Below, in pieces: positions 45,201 to 54,726 of a DNA stretch of 64,000 nucleotides (its first letter is position 1; each line of letters starts with the position of its first letter). The notes under the pieces are model-generated. The model was not told the DNA's origin, ran no database searches, and worked only from the letters and a program-made list of their open reading frames with translations. A program made the translations under genes and the position numbers. This DNA is from Sphingobacterium bovisgrunnientis (GTDB lineage: Bacteria > Bacteroidota > Bacteroidia > Sphingobacteriales > Sphingobacteriaceae), in contig NZ_WUQY01000015.1 in assembly GCF_009829085.1 (NCBI RefSeq), forward strand, positions 19,695-83,694, read 5' to 3'.

Positions 45201-45208
45201 TATCTTTG
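45201..45208 (+). promoter_or_regulatory. -7 box upstream of rlmB
   Basis: TATCTTTG, exact match to TAnnTTTG, in the dnaX-rlmB gap and about 60 nt before the rlmB ATG. Confidence 0.65.
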
Positions 45209-45267
45209 TACAAAATTTTGGTAAATAGTTATTAAGCTACTTATCTCATTACTTATAATTTACAATA

Positions 45268-46047
45268 ATGCAAAACAGTTTCCAACGTCGTGATCGCGGC
45301 GAACAACGAGAAAGTAATCAAATGGTTTTTGGTATTCGTGCTGTCATCGAAGCCATCGATAGTGGTAAAGAGATAGAATCTCTTTTTATCCAACGTGGAT
45401 TGAGCGGTAGTTTACTGTTGGAATTGAAAGCATTAATCAAGGAAAATAACATTGGTTACCAACAAGTGCCAGTTGAGAAATTGAATCGGATTACACGCAA
45501 AAATCATCAAGGTGTAATCGCCGTTATTTCACCTATTATTTACAATAACATTGAAGATATTCTTCCTGAGATATATGAGAAAGGTGAAACGCCATTGTTG
45601 TTGATGTTGGATGGAGTCACAGATGTTCGTAATATGGGCGCTATTGCGCGTACGGCAGAATGTGCAGGTGTACACGCGATTATTGTTCCGAAAAAAGGTT
45701 CGGCAGAAATCAATCCTGATGCAATTAAAACTTCAGCAGGTGCTCTTTATAAGATTCCAGTTTGTCGTCAAGATTCCTTAGGTAAAACAGGGCGATTTTT
45801 AATTGATTCGGGAGTACAATTGGTAGTGAGTACCGAAAAAACGAAGGATTCTGTGTATGACGTAGATTATTCAGGACCTACTTGTATCATTATGGGGGCT
45901 GAAGATGTCGGTGTGTCGGATGATTTGATTCGTATTTCGGATAAATTGGCAAAGATTCCGATGTTTGGTGAGATAGGTTCATTGAATGTCTCTGTTTCAG
46001 CAGGTGTGGTGCTCTATGAGGCTATTCGCCAACGAAATAATAAATAA
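45268..46047 (+). CDS. rlmB: 23S rRNA 2'-O-ribose methyltransferase RlmB (TrmH family)
   Basis: 259 residues: substrate-binding N-terminal domain (about 18-95) and a SPOUT knot domain (about 105-255) with ILDGVTDVRNMGAIARTAE-like motif, IMGAEDVGVS and LNVSVSAGVVLYEA. It 2'-O-methylates G2251 in the peptidyltransferase loop in E. coli. TrmH-family assignment is firm; the RlmB-type site is likely but not proven by sequence. HPP gene follows by 2 nt. Confidence 0.9.
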   Translation: MQNSFQRRDRGEQRESNQMVFGIRAVIEAIDSGKEIESLFIQRGLSGSLLLELKALIKENNIGYQQVPVEKLNRITRKNHQGVIAVISPIIYNNIEDILPEIYEKGETPLLLMLDGVTDVRNMGAIARTAECAGVHAIIVPKKGSAEINPDAIKTSAGALYKIPVCRQDSLGKTGRFLIDSGVQLVVSTEKTKDSVYDVDYSGPTCIIMGAEDVGVSDDLIRISDKLAKIPMFGEIGSLNVSVSAGVVLYEAIRQRNNK

Positions 46048-46049
46048 AA

Positions 46050-46655
46050 ATGCTAAAGCAAAAACTACGAAGACAACTTAGAGTTTATAAATACGTAGTT
46101 TATAAAGAAACATTAGTCGATTTTAAAGACCATTTCTGGTCTTTTGTCGGTGCTTTTATAGGGATTGGAATTATTGCTTATTTGCAATCCCTTCAACTTC
46201 CACAGTTAGAAAATCTATTTCTCATCGGTTCTTTTGGAGCTTCTTCTGTATTGATTTACGGTGCAGTGTACAGTCCTTTGGCGCAGCCAAGAAATTTGGT
46301 AGCTGGTCATGTTATTTCGGCAATTGTTGGAGTGACTGTAGCGAAAGTTTTTCCAGATATCATATGGCTCACAGCACCAACTGCTGTTGCACTTTCGATA
46401 GTTGCGATGCAGGTTGCTCGATGTTTGCATCCTCCAGGAGGAGCTACAGCTTTGATAGCGGTATCTGGTGGAACCAAGATTGCTGAGATGGGGTATATGT
46501 ATGTGCTATCGCCTGTTCTTTCAGGGGCTTTGATTTTATTGGTGATTGCTTTAATTTTCAATAATATCACAAAAGATAGACATTACCCCGTTAAACACTC
46601 CCGCCTACGAAAATCACGAAGATTGCAATTGAAAAGAAGATTTGTGAAGCTATAA
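46050..46655 (+). CDS. HPP family membrane protein
   Basis: 201 residues with four hydrophobic segments and the defining CLHPPGGATAL motif between spans 3 and 4; also GSFGASSVLIYG and PLAQPRNLVAGH, typical of HPP proteins. Some members are nitrite transporters in plastids; the bacterial role is not settled. Follows rlmB by 2 nt and has a basic C-terminal tail. Confidence 0.9.
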   Translation: MLKQKLRRQLRVYKYVVYKETLVDFKDHFWSFVGAFIGIGIIAYLQSLQLPQLENLFLIGSFGASSVLIYGAVYSPLAQPRNLVAGHVISAIVGVTVAKVFPDIIWLTAPTAVALSIVAMQVARCLHPPGGATALIAVSGGTKIAEMGYMYVLSPVLSGALILLVIALIFNNITKDRHYPVKHSRLRKSRRLQLKRRFVKL

Positions 46656-46761
46656 ATATTCATATTTTCATTAACATCATTTTTCTCATTAAAAAATAAT
46701 GCAGGTTTGTAAAGGTTTGCTCTAAAAAACTATTAAATTAGCGCAATCAACCTAATGAAAA

Positions 46762-48285
46762 ATGAATAAATCTTTTGCGGGTCTATCACTTCTTGCGTGT
46801 TTGTGCTTGAATGTACGAACTTCTTTTACACAAGAAAAGTCAAAAATTGAGGATAGTATTTTGAGGGATAGCAGCAGTTTCTATCATATCGATTTCTCTA
46901 ATTATTCCCGGCCTTTACATCAATTGCCGATAGGCGTTTTTGATTCAGGAACTGGTGGATTAACTGTGCTGGACGCCTTGGTGAATTTTGATCAGCATAA
47001 CAATATTTCTAAAGAGCGAGGTGCGGATGGGGCTTCTGATTTTTCATCTGAAAAATTTATCTACCTCGCAGATCAAGCCAATATGCCGTATGGAAATTAC
47101 AATTCAACAGGTAAAGATGATCTGCTGAAAGAACATATTATAAAGGATTTCCAATTTCTATTAGGGAATAAATACTACCAATCCGGTACAAGCACATCTT
47201 ATTTATCGAATAAGGAACAAGTCAAAGCTATTGTAATCGCGTGCAATACAGCTACGGCTTACGGTTATGAAGATGGTCGATCCTTTGTGAAAAAAACAAA
47301 CTTGGATATCCCAATTATTGGCGTGATAAACGCAGCTACACGTGGAACGCTTTCTTTCTTTGATAAAACTGAAAATGGTGCAATAGCTGTTTTTGCGACA
47401 GTCGGTACTATTGCTTCCAGAGGATATGAGCGTACATTGAGGCAACAAATTGCAGAAGGCAATTTCAGTGGAAATATTCAGATTTTTAATCAAGGAGGTT
47501 ACGGTTTGGCTGAGGCGGTGGATGAAGAACCTGATTTTATTCGAAAAAATACTAATGTTCCACAAGATGCTTATCGTGGACCTTCCTTCGAAAATCCAAA
47601 TTATACGATTGATAAAGCGTTGATAGATGTTTATAATTTCAAAAATGAAGGAAACAGTTTATTATGCGATAATAAAAATATAGACGACTGTTCCATAATT
47701 CAGCTCAATGATGCAGAAAATTATGTGCGATATCATCTTGTTTCTTTATTGGAGCAAATGCGAAAATCGAAAGACCCACAACCTTTAAAGGCTATTATTT
47801 TAGGCTGTACACATTATCCATATTTAATCAAAGAAATTAATAAAGTCTTCGCGGAATTAAGGAGTTATAGGGGAGGTGATGGAAGATATCATTACAAGCA
47901 TTTGATAGGAGAGAAGTTGCACATAATTGATCCATCCGTGTATGTAGCTCAGGAGTTATATTCGGCTTTAGAGACTAAGAAGTTATTTAATGCAAGTAAA
48001 CAACCATTATTACAGCAGTCAGAATTTTATATTTCTGTTCCAAATTTGACAAACTCAAATGTAAAATTGGATAGCGCGGGACGATTTACATACGATTATA
48101 AATACGGAAGAACTGAAGGCGAAATTCAAGAATACGTGAAGTCTATTCCTTTTGATCGAGAGAATATTTCTGCTGAGACTTTAAAACGCTTGGAGACTAT
48201 GATTCCGAATACCTATAAACTCATTCAAAGGTTTTCGAAGGAAAATCCAAATACTAATCATCTAAAATCGGAAAATAAGATTTAA
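46762..48285 (+). CDS. Exported glutamate/aspartate racemase homologue
   Basis: 507 residues. The core IGVFDSGTGGLTVL, NMPYGNYNSTGKDDLL, IACNTATAYGYEDG (Cys161), GVINAATRGTLS, ATVGTIASRGYERT and LGCTHYPYLI (Cys349) follow the glutamate racemase fold, and both catalytic cysteines are kept. It differs from cytoplasmic MurI (about 265 residues) in having an N-terminal signal peptide (MNKSFAGLSLLACLC...TQE) and extra sequence both between the two half-sites and at the C-terminus (about 400-507). It is therefore probably periplasmic or surface-bound. The same chemistry is likely, but the substrate and the reason for export are not known. Confidence 0.8.
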   Translation: MNKSFAGLSLLACLCLNVRTSFTQEKSKIEDSILRDSSSFYHIDFSNYSRPLHQLPIGVFDSGTGGLTVLDALVNFDQHNNISKERGADGASDFSSEKFIYLADQANMPYGNYNSTGKDDLLKEHIIKDFQFLLGNKYYQSGTSTSYLSNKEQVKAIVIACNTATAYGYEDGRSFVKKTNLDIPIIGVINAATRGTLSFFDKTENGAIAVFATVGTIASRGYERTLRQQIAEGNFSGNIQIFNQGGYGLAEAVDEEPDFIRKNTNVPQDAYRGPSFENPNYTIDKALIDVYNFKNEGNSLLCDNKNIDDCSIIQLNDAENYVRYHLVSLLEQMRKSKDPQPLKAIILGCTHYPYLIKEINKVFAELRSYRGGDGRYHYKHLIGEKLHIIDPSVYVAQELYSALETKKLFNASKQPLLQQSEFYISVPNLTNSNVKLDSAGRFTYDYKYGRTEGEIQEYVKSIPFDRENISAETLKRLETMIPNTYKLIQRFSKENPNTNHLKSENKI

Positions 48286-48321
48286 AAATATAGCCTTCAC
48301 GATTTGGAAGGCTATATTTTT
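48284..48321. terminator. Bidirectional terminator between the racemase-like gene and the acyl-CoA synthetase
   Basis: 15-bp stem with AAAAATATAGCCTTC at 48284-48298 and its complement at 48307-48321. It lies between convergent genes and overlaps the stop of the synthetase gene. Confidence 0.8.
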
Positions 48322-50089
48322 AAGAATAAATTTCCTTATAGTTTACAAGATATTTCTCAATAATTTTCTTGCGTTTCATCTTCAAAGTAGGTGTCAATTC
48401 ACCACCTTCAATGGTGAATTCATTTGGAATGATAGCGAATTTTTTGATTTGCTCCCATTGTCCGAATGCTGAATTGACTTTGTCGATCTCTTCCGTAATC
48501 TTATGTTTAATTTTATCATTCAGAAGAAAGTTTTCCTGCGCTAATTTAGATAATTCTGGAGCGTTGACTTTTGCCCATTCCAATAAGTTTGTATAAGAAG
48601 GAACGACAAAGGCAGCGGGGAATTTTTCGCCATCGCCAACTACCATTAATTGTTCGATATATGGCGATTCGACCATTTTGGATTCTATAGCCTGAGGAAC
48701 TACATATTTGCCACCAGAAGTTTTAAACATTTCTTTCTTGCGATCGATGATTTTTAGGAATTTACCATCCACCCATTGTCCAATATCACCTGTATACAAC
48801 CAACCGTCTTTAATAACTTCCTGTGTCGCTTGTGGATCTTTGTAATAGCCCAACATCACATTGTCTCCTTTGGCAAGAATTTCACCATCTTCGGCTAATT
48901 TGATTTCGATATTGATTAGTGGTAAGCCAACAGTTCCGATTTTCATTCCGCGTTTGAAATCATTAACCGAAAGGCAAGGGCCACCTTCTGTGAGTCCATA
49001 TCCTTCGTAAATCATAATTCCTGCAGCTATATATAATCTTATCAAACGCTCTTGTAATGCTGCTGAGCCTGTCGCAATACCCTTTATTTCGCCACCCAAA
49101 GCTTCTTGCCATTTTGAAAAAATCAATTTACGTGCTATGTTGAGCTGTGTGTCGTACCACCAAGATCTTTTCGACTCATCTAAATCATATTTTTCACCTA
49201 AGCCAATAGCCCAAAAGAATAGTTTATGTTTTATTCCAGTGAGCGAATTGCCAGTAGCCATAATTTTGTCATACACTTTTTCCAATACACGAGGTACAGC
49301 AGAGAAAATATGTGGTTTGACCTCCTTCATATCAGCACCGATAGTTTCCATCGATTGTGCATAAAAAATCGTCAACCCTTTGTACATATATACGTAATGA
49401 AACAAGCGTTCATAGGCATGGCAGACGGGAAGAAACGATAAGGCACGATCGTATGCAGTTACTGGAAAGGAATATTCACTACTCATCATATCCGCTAATA
49501 GATTCTTGTGTGTTAGCATGACACCTTTGGGACTACCTGTAGTGCCACTGGTGTAAATGATCGTGGCAATATGCTCATTTTCAACCGCGGATTTACGTGC
49601 AGCAAGTTCGTTATCAGAAATTACTTTTCCTGTTTGTAGTATCATATCCCAATTGGGATATAAAGTTCCTTCATCCAAAATAAAAGTATGTTGCAATTCT
49701 GGTATGCTAGGTCTAAGTTCATTTATACGTTCATATAAAGTCTTAGAACTTATTATTGCAAGCTTGATTTCGGCATGATTGAATATATATGAATAGTCGT
49801 TGTCCGAAATGTTTGGATAAAGTGCGACAACCACAGCGCCAATTTGTTGTATTGCGAAGTCTATTAAAGACCATTCAATTCGATTTTCACTTACGATACC
49901 TATTTTATCATCGGGTTGTACACCTAGTGCGATAAGACCTTTTGAAATCTCATCGACTTTTTTTTGAAAGTCCAAGTTTGAAATTTCTTTCCAGCGGTTA
50001 TTTTCTTTGTGTGAAAAAATCGCGGAAATAGGGTAAGTGTGTTGTCTGTAGTTGACTAAGTCAAATACACGTGTAAGCTCGTTATTCAT
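48320..50089 (-). CDS. Long-chain acyl-CoA synthetase (AMP-dependent ligase)
   Basis: 589 residues from ATG 50089; an earlier in-frame GTG at 50101 was not used. AMP-binding motif YTSGTTGSPKGVMLTHKN (about 180-200), GYGLTEGGP and the YTGDIGQW...IDRKKEMFKTSGGKYV block of the ANL superfamily. It activates fatty acids to acyl-CoA through an acyl-AMP intermediate. It resembles the FadD15-like long-chain group; chain length cannot be read. Convergent with the racemase-like gene and downstream of the helicase on the same strand. Confidence 0.93.
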   Translation of the reverse strand: MNNELTRVFDLVNYRQHTYPISAIFSHKENNRWKEISNLDFQKKVDEISKGLIALGVQPDDKIGIVSENRIEWSLIDFAIQQIGAVVVALYPNISDNDYSYIFNHAEIKLAIISSKTLYERINELRPSIPELQHTFILDEGTLYPNWDMILQTGKVISDNELAARKSAVENEHIATIIYTSGTTGSPKGVMLTHKNLLADMMSSEYSFPVTAYDRALSFLPVCHAYERLFHYVYMYKGLTIFYAQSMETIGADMKEVKPHIFSAVPRVLEKVYDKIMATGNSLTGIKHKLFFWAIGLGEKYDLDESKRSWWYDTQLNIARKLIFSKWQEALGGEIKGIATGSAALQERLIRLYIAAGIMIYEGYGLTEGGPCLSVNDFKRGMKIGTVGLPLINIEIKLAEDGEILAKGDNVMLGYYKDPQATQEVIKDGWLYTGDIGQWVDGKFLKIIDRKKEMFKTSGGKYVVPQAIESKMVESPYIEQLMVVGDGEKFPAAFVVPSYTNLLEWAKVNAPELSKLAQENFLLNDKIKHKITEEIDKVNSAFGQWEQIKKFAIIPNEFTIEGGELTPTLKMKRKKIIEKYLVNYKEIYS

Positions 50090-50108
50090 AAGCAATATCA
50101 CAAAAAAA

Positions 50109-50135
50109 TAAGGCTACCCAAAGTAGGTAGCCTTA
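50109..50135 (-). terminator. Terminator after the DEAD-box helicase
   Basis: 10-bp stem TAAGGCTACC (50109-50118) with its complement at 50126-50135 and a 7-nt loop; on the minus strand it is followed by TTTTTTTG. Confidence 0.8.
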
Positions 50136-50159
50136 CAAATTTACGCAATATTCTTAAGA

Positions 50160-52019
50160 TTAATATCTGCTTTTCGATTCGCGTTTTTTGCCAGAGAAAT
50201 CACGGAATCCGCCATTATCTCCGCCGCTGCGCTCTCTTCTTTCGCCGCCACCGAATCCACCACGACGATCACCGCCACGATCTCTTCTTTCGCCGCCGAA
50301 TCCACCACCACTACGCTCACCACGAGGTCTTCCTCCACGGTCACCGCCTCTTGAAGGACGACCACCACGATCTCCGCGATCCGAACGACCTTCGCTAGCG
50401 CCAGATACTTCGATACGTACTTGACGTCCGTTGTAATCTACACCTTTGAAACCATCGAATACTTTATTAACTTCTTCGTCTTGAACTTCGAAAAATGTGA
50501 AAACACCCTTCAAATCAATTTTACCGATAGACTTGCCAGTAATATTTGCAGTATTACAAATAAATCCTAACATATCTCCACGGCTGAACTCATCTACAGA
50601 ACCTAAGTTCATGAACAAGCGAGTGTAACCTTTAGAACTCTGACGAGGTCCACGATCATCTCTTTCACGTCTATCGCCACTTATTTCGCGAGCTTCGATG
50701 TTTAAGTCCGGAGAATTTTTGTAGTATTCTAAGAATCTATTAAATTCTAATGATGCAAATCTTTTTACAATCTCCTCTTTTGATAAAGATTCAAAACCTT
50801 CCATAATAGCAGGCATGAATGGATTGATTTGATCTTCGTTAACCTCTACATTATTAACTTTGTTTATGATAGTCAATAACTGTTTTTCAACAACATCAGC
50901 ACCTTGAGGTACTTGCATTTTAACAAAAGGTTTACCAATTACTTTTTCAAGTTGACGGATTTTACTTTGCTCTTTGATGTTGATTAATGAGATTGAAATA
51001 CCAGTTTTACCAGCGCGAGCCGTACGACCAGAACGGTGTGTATAGTTTTCAATTTCATCAGGTAATGAGAAGTTAATAACGTGTGTCACGTCATTCACAT
51101 CGATACCACGTGCAGCTACGTCTGTTGCGATCAACATTTGTAAACTACGGTCACGGTAACGCTTCATTACTTTATCGCGTTGTTGTTGTGATAAATCACC
51201 GTGTAAAGCATCCGCATTGTAACCATCTTTGATTAATGCTTCAGCGATTTCTTGCGTTTCGATTTTAGTACGACAGAATACGATACCAAAGATTTCTGGA
51301 TTAGAATCAACGATACGTTTGAATGCTGCGTATTTATCTCTCGCTTTTACCAAGAAGTATTGGTGTTCGATATTTGCATTACCTGTATTTTTTGTACCTA
51401 CAGTTAATTCAAATGGATCAGTCATATACTTCTGAGCGATACGACGTACCTCTCTTGGCATTGTTGCAGAAAACAACCAAGTTTTTTTGTCCTCGGGAGT
51501 TTCTGATAAAATGTTGTTGATGTCTTCTTGGAAACCCATGTTTAACATTTCGTCCGCTTCATCTAATACAACATATTTTACGCTAGAAAAATCAATTGCA
51601 TTTCTGCCAATGATATCTAACATACGACCTGGGGTCGCTACTACAATTTGCACACCGCGTCTGATTTGACGTAGTTGGTCACTGATATTTGCACCTCCAT
51701 ATACAGCAACAACATGTACGTTATCGATGTATTTAGCAAATTTTTCTAAATCTTTAGCGATTTGTAAACACAACTCACGTGTAGGGCACAAAATTAATGC
51801 TTGTGGGTGTTTTTGAGAAAAGTCTAATTGCTCTAATAATGGAAGACCAAATGCCGCTGTCTTACCTGTGCCGGTTTGGGCTAATCCGACAAAATCGTCG
51901 CTACCAGTCAATAAAACAGGAATGGCTTTTTCCTGAATTTCAGAAGGTTTCTCGAAACCTATTTCTGAGATGGCTTTAACAACTTCCTCACGGATTCCCA
52001 GTTCTAAAAATGGGTTCAT
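50160..52019 (-). CDS. DEAD-box ATP-dependent RNA helicase
   Basis: 619 residues from ATG 52019; upstream in-frame sequence lacks helicase similarity. Q-motif FEKPSEIQEKAIP, motif I AQTGTGKT, DEAD in VLDEADEML, SAT, and motif VI HRSGRTARAG are present (about 1-370). A DbpA/CsdA-type RNA-binding domain follows (about 475-550, RLFMNLGSVDEFSRGDMLGF) and the last 60 residues are Gly/Arg-rich (RGG type, e.g. GGDRGGRPRGERSGGG). It likely helps ribosome assembly or RNA remodelling, often cold-related. The tail explains the minus-strand and plus-strand RGG-like ORFs over 50141-50424. A -7 box (minus TACCTTTG) is at 52060-52067. Confidence 0.94.
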   Translation of the reverse strand: MNPFLELGIREEVVKAISEIGFEKPSEIQEKAIPVLLTGSDDFVGLAQTGTGKTAAFGLPLLEQLDFSQKHPQALILCPTRELCLQIAKDLEKFAKYIDNVHVVAVYGGANISDQLRQIRRGVQIVVATPGRMLDIIGRNAIDFSSVKYVVLDEADEMLNMGFQEDINNILSETPEDKKTWLFSATMPREVRRIAQKYMTDPFELTVGTKNTGNANIEHQYFLVKARDKYAAFKRIVDSNPEIFGIVFCRTKIETQEIAEALIKDGYNADALHGDLSQQQRDKVMKRYRDRSLQMLIATDVAARGIDVNDVTHVINFSLPDEIENYTHRSGRTARAGKTGISISLINIKEQSKIRQLEKVIGKPFVKMQVPQGADVVEKQLLTIINKVNNVEVNEDQINPFMPAIMEGFESLSKEEIVKRFASLEFNRFLEYYKNSPDLNIEAREISGDRRERDDRGPRQSSKGYTRLFMNLGSVDEFSRGDMLGFICNTANITGKSIGKIDLKGVFTFFEVQDEEVNKVFDGFKGVDYNGRQVRIEVSGASEGRSDRGDRGGRPSRGGDRGGRPRGERSGGGFGGERRDRGGDRRGGFGGGERRERSGGDNGGFRDFSGKKRESKSRY

Positions 52020-52059
52020 GAAATAAATTATACAATAGGCACTATTGCCTAAGGCGTTG

Positions 52060-52067
52060 CAAAGGTA
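52060..52067 (-). promoter_or_regulatory. -7 box of the DEAD-box helicase promoter
   Basis: Minus-strand TACCTTTG, match to TAnnTTTG, 41 nt upstream of ATG 52019. A short inverted repeat TAGGC (52036-52040) / GCCTA (52047-52051) would fold at the start of the mRNA. Confidence 0.6.
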
Positions 52068-52103
52068 TGCAAAACATTTGATATACACAATAGTATATTG
52101 TTT

Positions 52104-52111
52104 TAGTTTTG
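52104..52111 (+). promoter_or_regulatory. -7 box upstream of the secreted protein at 52153
   Basis: TAGTTTTG matches TAnnTTTG, 42 nt before the ATG. Confidence 0.5.
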
Positions 52112-52152
52112 AACTATATTCGAAAATTCAAAATTATTTATTCATTTATATT

Positions 52153-52704
52153 ATGAAATATCTTATTTTATTATTTCTTTTTATTAATCAGGCTGTTATA
52201 GCACAAGAAAAACCTAATTCTAAACTCTTTTTGGAGCAGTTCAAGCCATTTGAAGGTCAATATTTCGAAGGTGAAATAGTGGAAGGTGGAAAAGAGGGGG
52301 ATGGTTTTACAGGAAAACGATTGCTTATGCAAGTAATGTCTTACGATGATCGCGAAGTAAAAATTCCATTCTATGTCGGCGAAGACAAATCCAGAACTTG
52401 GATTTTAAATTATTCCAACAATGTTATTACCCTGAAACACGACCACAGACACGAAGATGGTTCTCCAGATAAAGTAACGTTCTATGGTGGCACATCACCT
52501 AATGAAGGTGCAAAACACATTCAAGTTTTCCCAGCGGATAATGAAACTTGTGATCTTATTGATCATGCGTGTCAAAATGTGTGGTGGATTACTATGGATG
52601 GTACAACATATACCTATAATTTGAGAAGAATTGGATCAGAAAGAGTATTTACTGTAAAATTTGATTTAACGAAACCAGTTAATTCGAATTATAAACCTTG
52701 GTAA
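52153..52704 (+). CDS. Secreted protein of unknown function
   Basis: 183 residues from ATG 52153, where the signal peptide (MKYLILLFLFINQAVIAQ) begins; an earlier in-frame start at 52045 was not used. The mature part is beta-rich and polar with motifs GQYFEGEIVEGG, KHDHRHEDGSPDKVTFYGG and CDLIDHACQNVWW; two Cys could form a disulfide. I do not recognise a family. No neighbour gives a function. Confidence 0.6.
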   Translation: MKYLILLFLFINQAVIAQEKPNSKLFLEQFKPFEGQYFEGEIVEGGKEGDGFTGKRLLMQVMSYDDREVKIPFYVGEDKSRTWILNYSNNVITLKHDHRHEDGSPDKVTFYGGTSPNEGAKHIQVFPADNETCDLIDHACQNVWWITMDGTTYTYNLRRIGSERVFTVKFDLTKPVNSNYKPW

Positions 52705-52772
52705 TTTTTTTCTTTTTAGTTTTATTTATTAAATATTGTGTTTAGATTGGATTAATTATTCAAATCTAAATT

Positions 52773-54256
52773 ATGTGGTATAAAAAATCAATACCCAAAC
52801 TAGTTGCCGAGGCGTCACAAAGTGGGGAAGGTACATTAAAAAGAACATTAACAGTTCTGGTCTGATAGCTTTGGGAGTAGGATCGATTATCGGAGCAGGA
52901 CTTTTTTCTTTAACAGGTATTGCGGCAGTTGAAAATGCAGGTCCTGCCGTCATGTTATCCTTTATAATTGCAGCGGTAGGATGTACATTCGCTGGTTTAT
53001 GTTATGCTTAATTTGCTTCTATGATTCCAGTTGCTGGTTCTGCCTATACTTATTCCTATGCAACGATGGGTGAGTTTATGGCATGGATAATTGGGTGGGA
53101 TTTGGTATTGGAGTATGCATTAGCGAATGCTACAGTCGCTGCGAGTTGGTCGCAATATTTCAATCAATTACTCATTGTTTTTGGCATGTCATTACCTCCT
53201 GAGTTATTGGCGGGACCGTAGGAGGGCGGAGTGGTAAATCTACCAGCAATCGTAATAGTTTGTTTGCTGTCTTTGTTATTGATGCGTGGCACACAGGAAT
53301 CTTCTTTTGTGAATAATATTTTGGTTGTATTAAAAGTAGCTGTAGTTATCCTATTTATAACATTAGGTTGGCAGTTTATTAATCCTGCGAATCACACACC
53401 ATTTATCCCTGTAAATGAGGGAGAAGAATTACTAAAACAAGGTAAAGTCGGTTTTTTTGAGTTTTTCTCAAGTGATAGTTTTGGTGAATTTGGTATTTCA
53501 GGTGTACTTCGTGCCGCTGGAGTTTTATTTTTTGCATTTGTAGGATTTGACGCTGTGAGTACAGCAGTTCAAGAAGCTATTAATCCAAAAAAGGGAATGC
53601 CTATAGGAATAATTGGACCCTTACTTATTTGTATTATTCTTTATGTACTATTCTCCTATGTAATGACTGGTTTGGCTAATTATACGGAATTTAAGGGGGA
53701 TGCTAAGCCCGTAGCAACAGCTTTTGGTAGGACAGGCTATGATTTTCTGAATACAGCTATGGTTGTAACTATTATCGCAGGATACACCTCCGTAATTTTG
53801 GTTATGCTATTAGGACAAAGCCGTGTTTTTTATTCGATGAGTAAAGATGGTCTTTTACCTAAAATATTTTCAGACTTATCCAAAAGACAAACGCCGTGGA
53901 AAACAAATTTAATTTTTATGGTTTTCGTCAGCATATTTGCAGGATTTGTTCCCGTATCAGATCTTGGACATATGGTAAGTATTGGGACATTATTAGCATT
54001 CACATTGGTGTGTATAGGTATACTTGTTTTGCGTAAAAGTAATCCAACTGCAAATCGTCCGTTTAAAACACCTTTCGTGCCTTTAGTACCAATATTAGGT
54101 ATAATTGTATGTGTACTTATGATGCTTTCGTTGCCACTGGTTAGTTGGGAGAGATTAGGGATTTGGATGTTAATTGGGGTTGTAGTCTATTTCATATATG
54201 GTAAGAAGCATTCTGTCTTGCGAAAAGAGATTGAATCAGGAGAGCAAGCGCAATAG
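52773..54256 (+). pseudogene. Decayed APC-family amino acid permease
   Basis: The translation in three frames reads as one basic amino acid permease of the APC superfamily of about 495 codons. Its start, MWYKKSIPKLVAEA, is in one frame and ends at TGA 52863; a one-base deletion near 52848-52852 would restore the frame to NSSGLIALGVGSIIGAG. In that second frame two stops interrupt the permease: TAA 53009-53011 (the usual CYAEFAS becomes CYA-stop-FAS) and TAG 53219-53221, after which VNLPAIVIVCLLSLLLM continues to 54256. All lesions are inside conserved membrane spans, so a functional transporter is not expected. Read as relics, not as two separate small genes. Confidence 0.88.
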
Positions 54257-54272
54257 ATATAATTAAAAGCAA

Positions 54273-54301
54273 AACTAACCTGCAAATTTTGCAGGCTAGT
54301 T
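54273..54301 (-). terminator. Terminator after the envelope-stress-like gene
   Basis: Stem AACTA-CCTGCAAA (from 54273) pairing with TTTTGCAGG-TAGTT (to 54301), with one bulge, downstream of the gene that ends at 54304 on the minus strand. Confidence 0.6.
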
Positions 54302-54303
54302 CT

Positions 54304-54726
54304 TTATTCTTTTTTTCTATTTTGAATCTTACTTCGTAGTAAGTTGAAAAAATCTTCTTCGACTTGAAAAAATTGTGAAGCTCGAGTTTGTCCTATGAAT
54401 TTTGCAAAGTCAGCACGATAGGCTTTTTTGAGTTCAACTTCTTTCACATCATATGCAATGACATCACGTTTTTCGGGATTTAAAGAATTCGCACCTTCTG
54501 GCGTACGTTGAGCACCTCTTTTAGCACGTTTTAATTCCCACATTTCTTTATTGTATTGATTGTATATCGGAAAAAATCGTTCAGCCTCTGCAGGTGTTAA
54601 TTTCAATTCTTTTGTAATATATGCTATCTTTTCGCTTTCAATTGCCTCAAAATTGCGTTGCGCAAAAGAGAAGTGTGTTATAAAAAGCAAACAAATAGTA
54701 GTAAGTATATATTTAAAATGTAACAT
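54304..54726 (-). CDS. Small periplasmic protein, Spy/LTXXQ-like
   Basis: 140 residues, signal peptide (about 1-23, ending SFAQRN). The mature protein is helical with ITKELKLTPAEAERFFPIYNQYNKEMWELKR, similar to LTxxQ/Spy-type periplasmic proteins, and a conserved YRADFAKFIG segment. Its ATG overlaps the stop of the preceding gene by 1 nt, so it is coupled to the six-repeat protein and belongs to the sigma-factor operon. Function unknown; Spy proteins are chaperone-like. Confidence 0.72.
   Translation of the reverse strand: MLHFKYILTTICLLFITHFSFAQRNFEAIESEKIAYITKELKLTPAEAERFFPIYNQYNKEMWELKRAKRGAQRTPEGANSLNPEKRDVIAYDVKEVELKKAYRADFAKFIGQTRASQFFQVEEDFFNLLRSKIQNRKKE

Noticed and set aside
50141..50424. 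Pro/Ser-rich and Val/Glu-rich ORFs, and repeated DNA, near the helicase C-terminus
   Set aside because: Explained by repeated Gly/Arg codons of the helicase tail, not by a separate gene or repeat family.
53009..53221. Programmed readthrough or recoding of TAA and TAG in the permease
   Set aside because: Two different stop codons plus a frameshift upstream fit decay better than recoding, and no recoding signals were seen.
53021..54256. Two short membrane-protein ORFs taken as separate genes
   Set aside because: Both continue one permease reading frame and are separated only by nonsense codons, so they are parts of a pseudogene.
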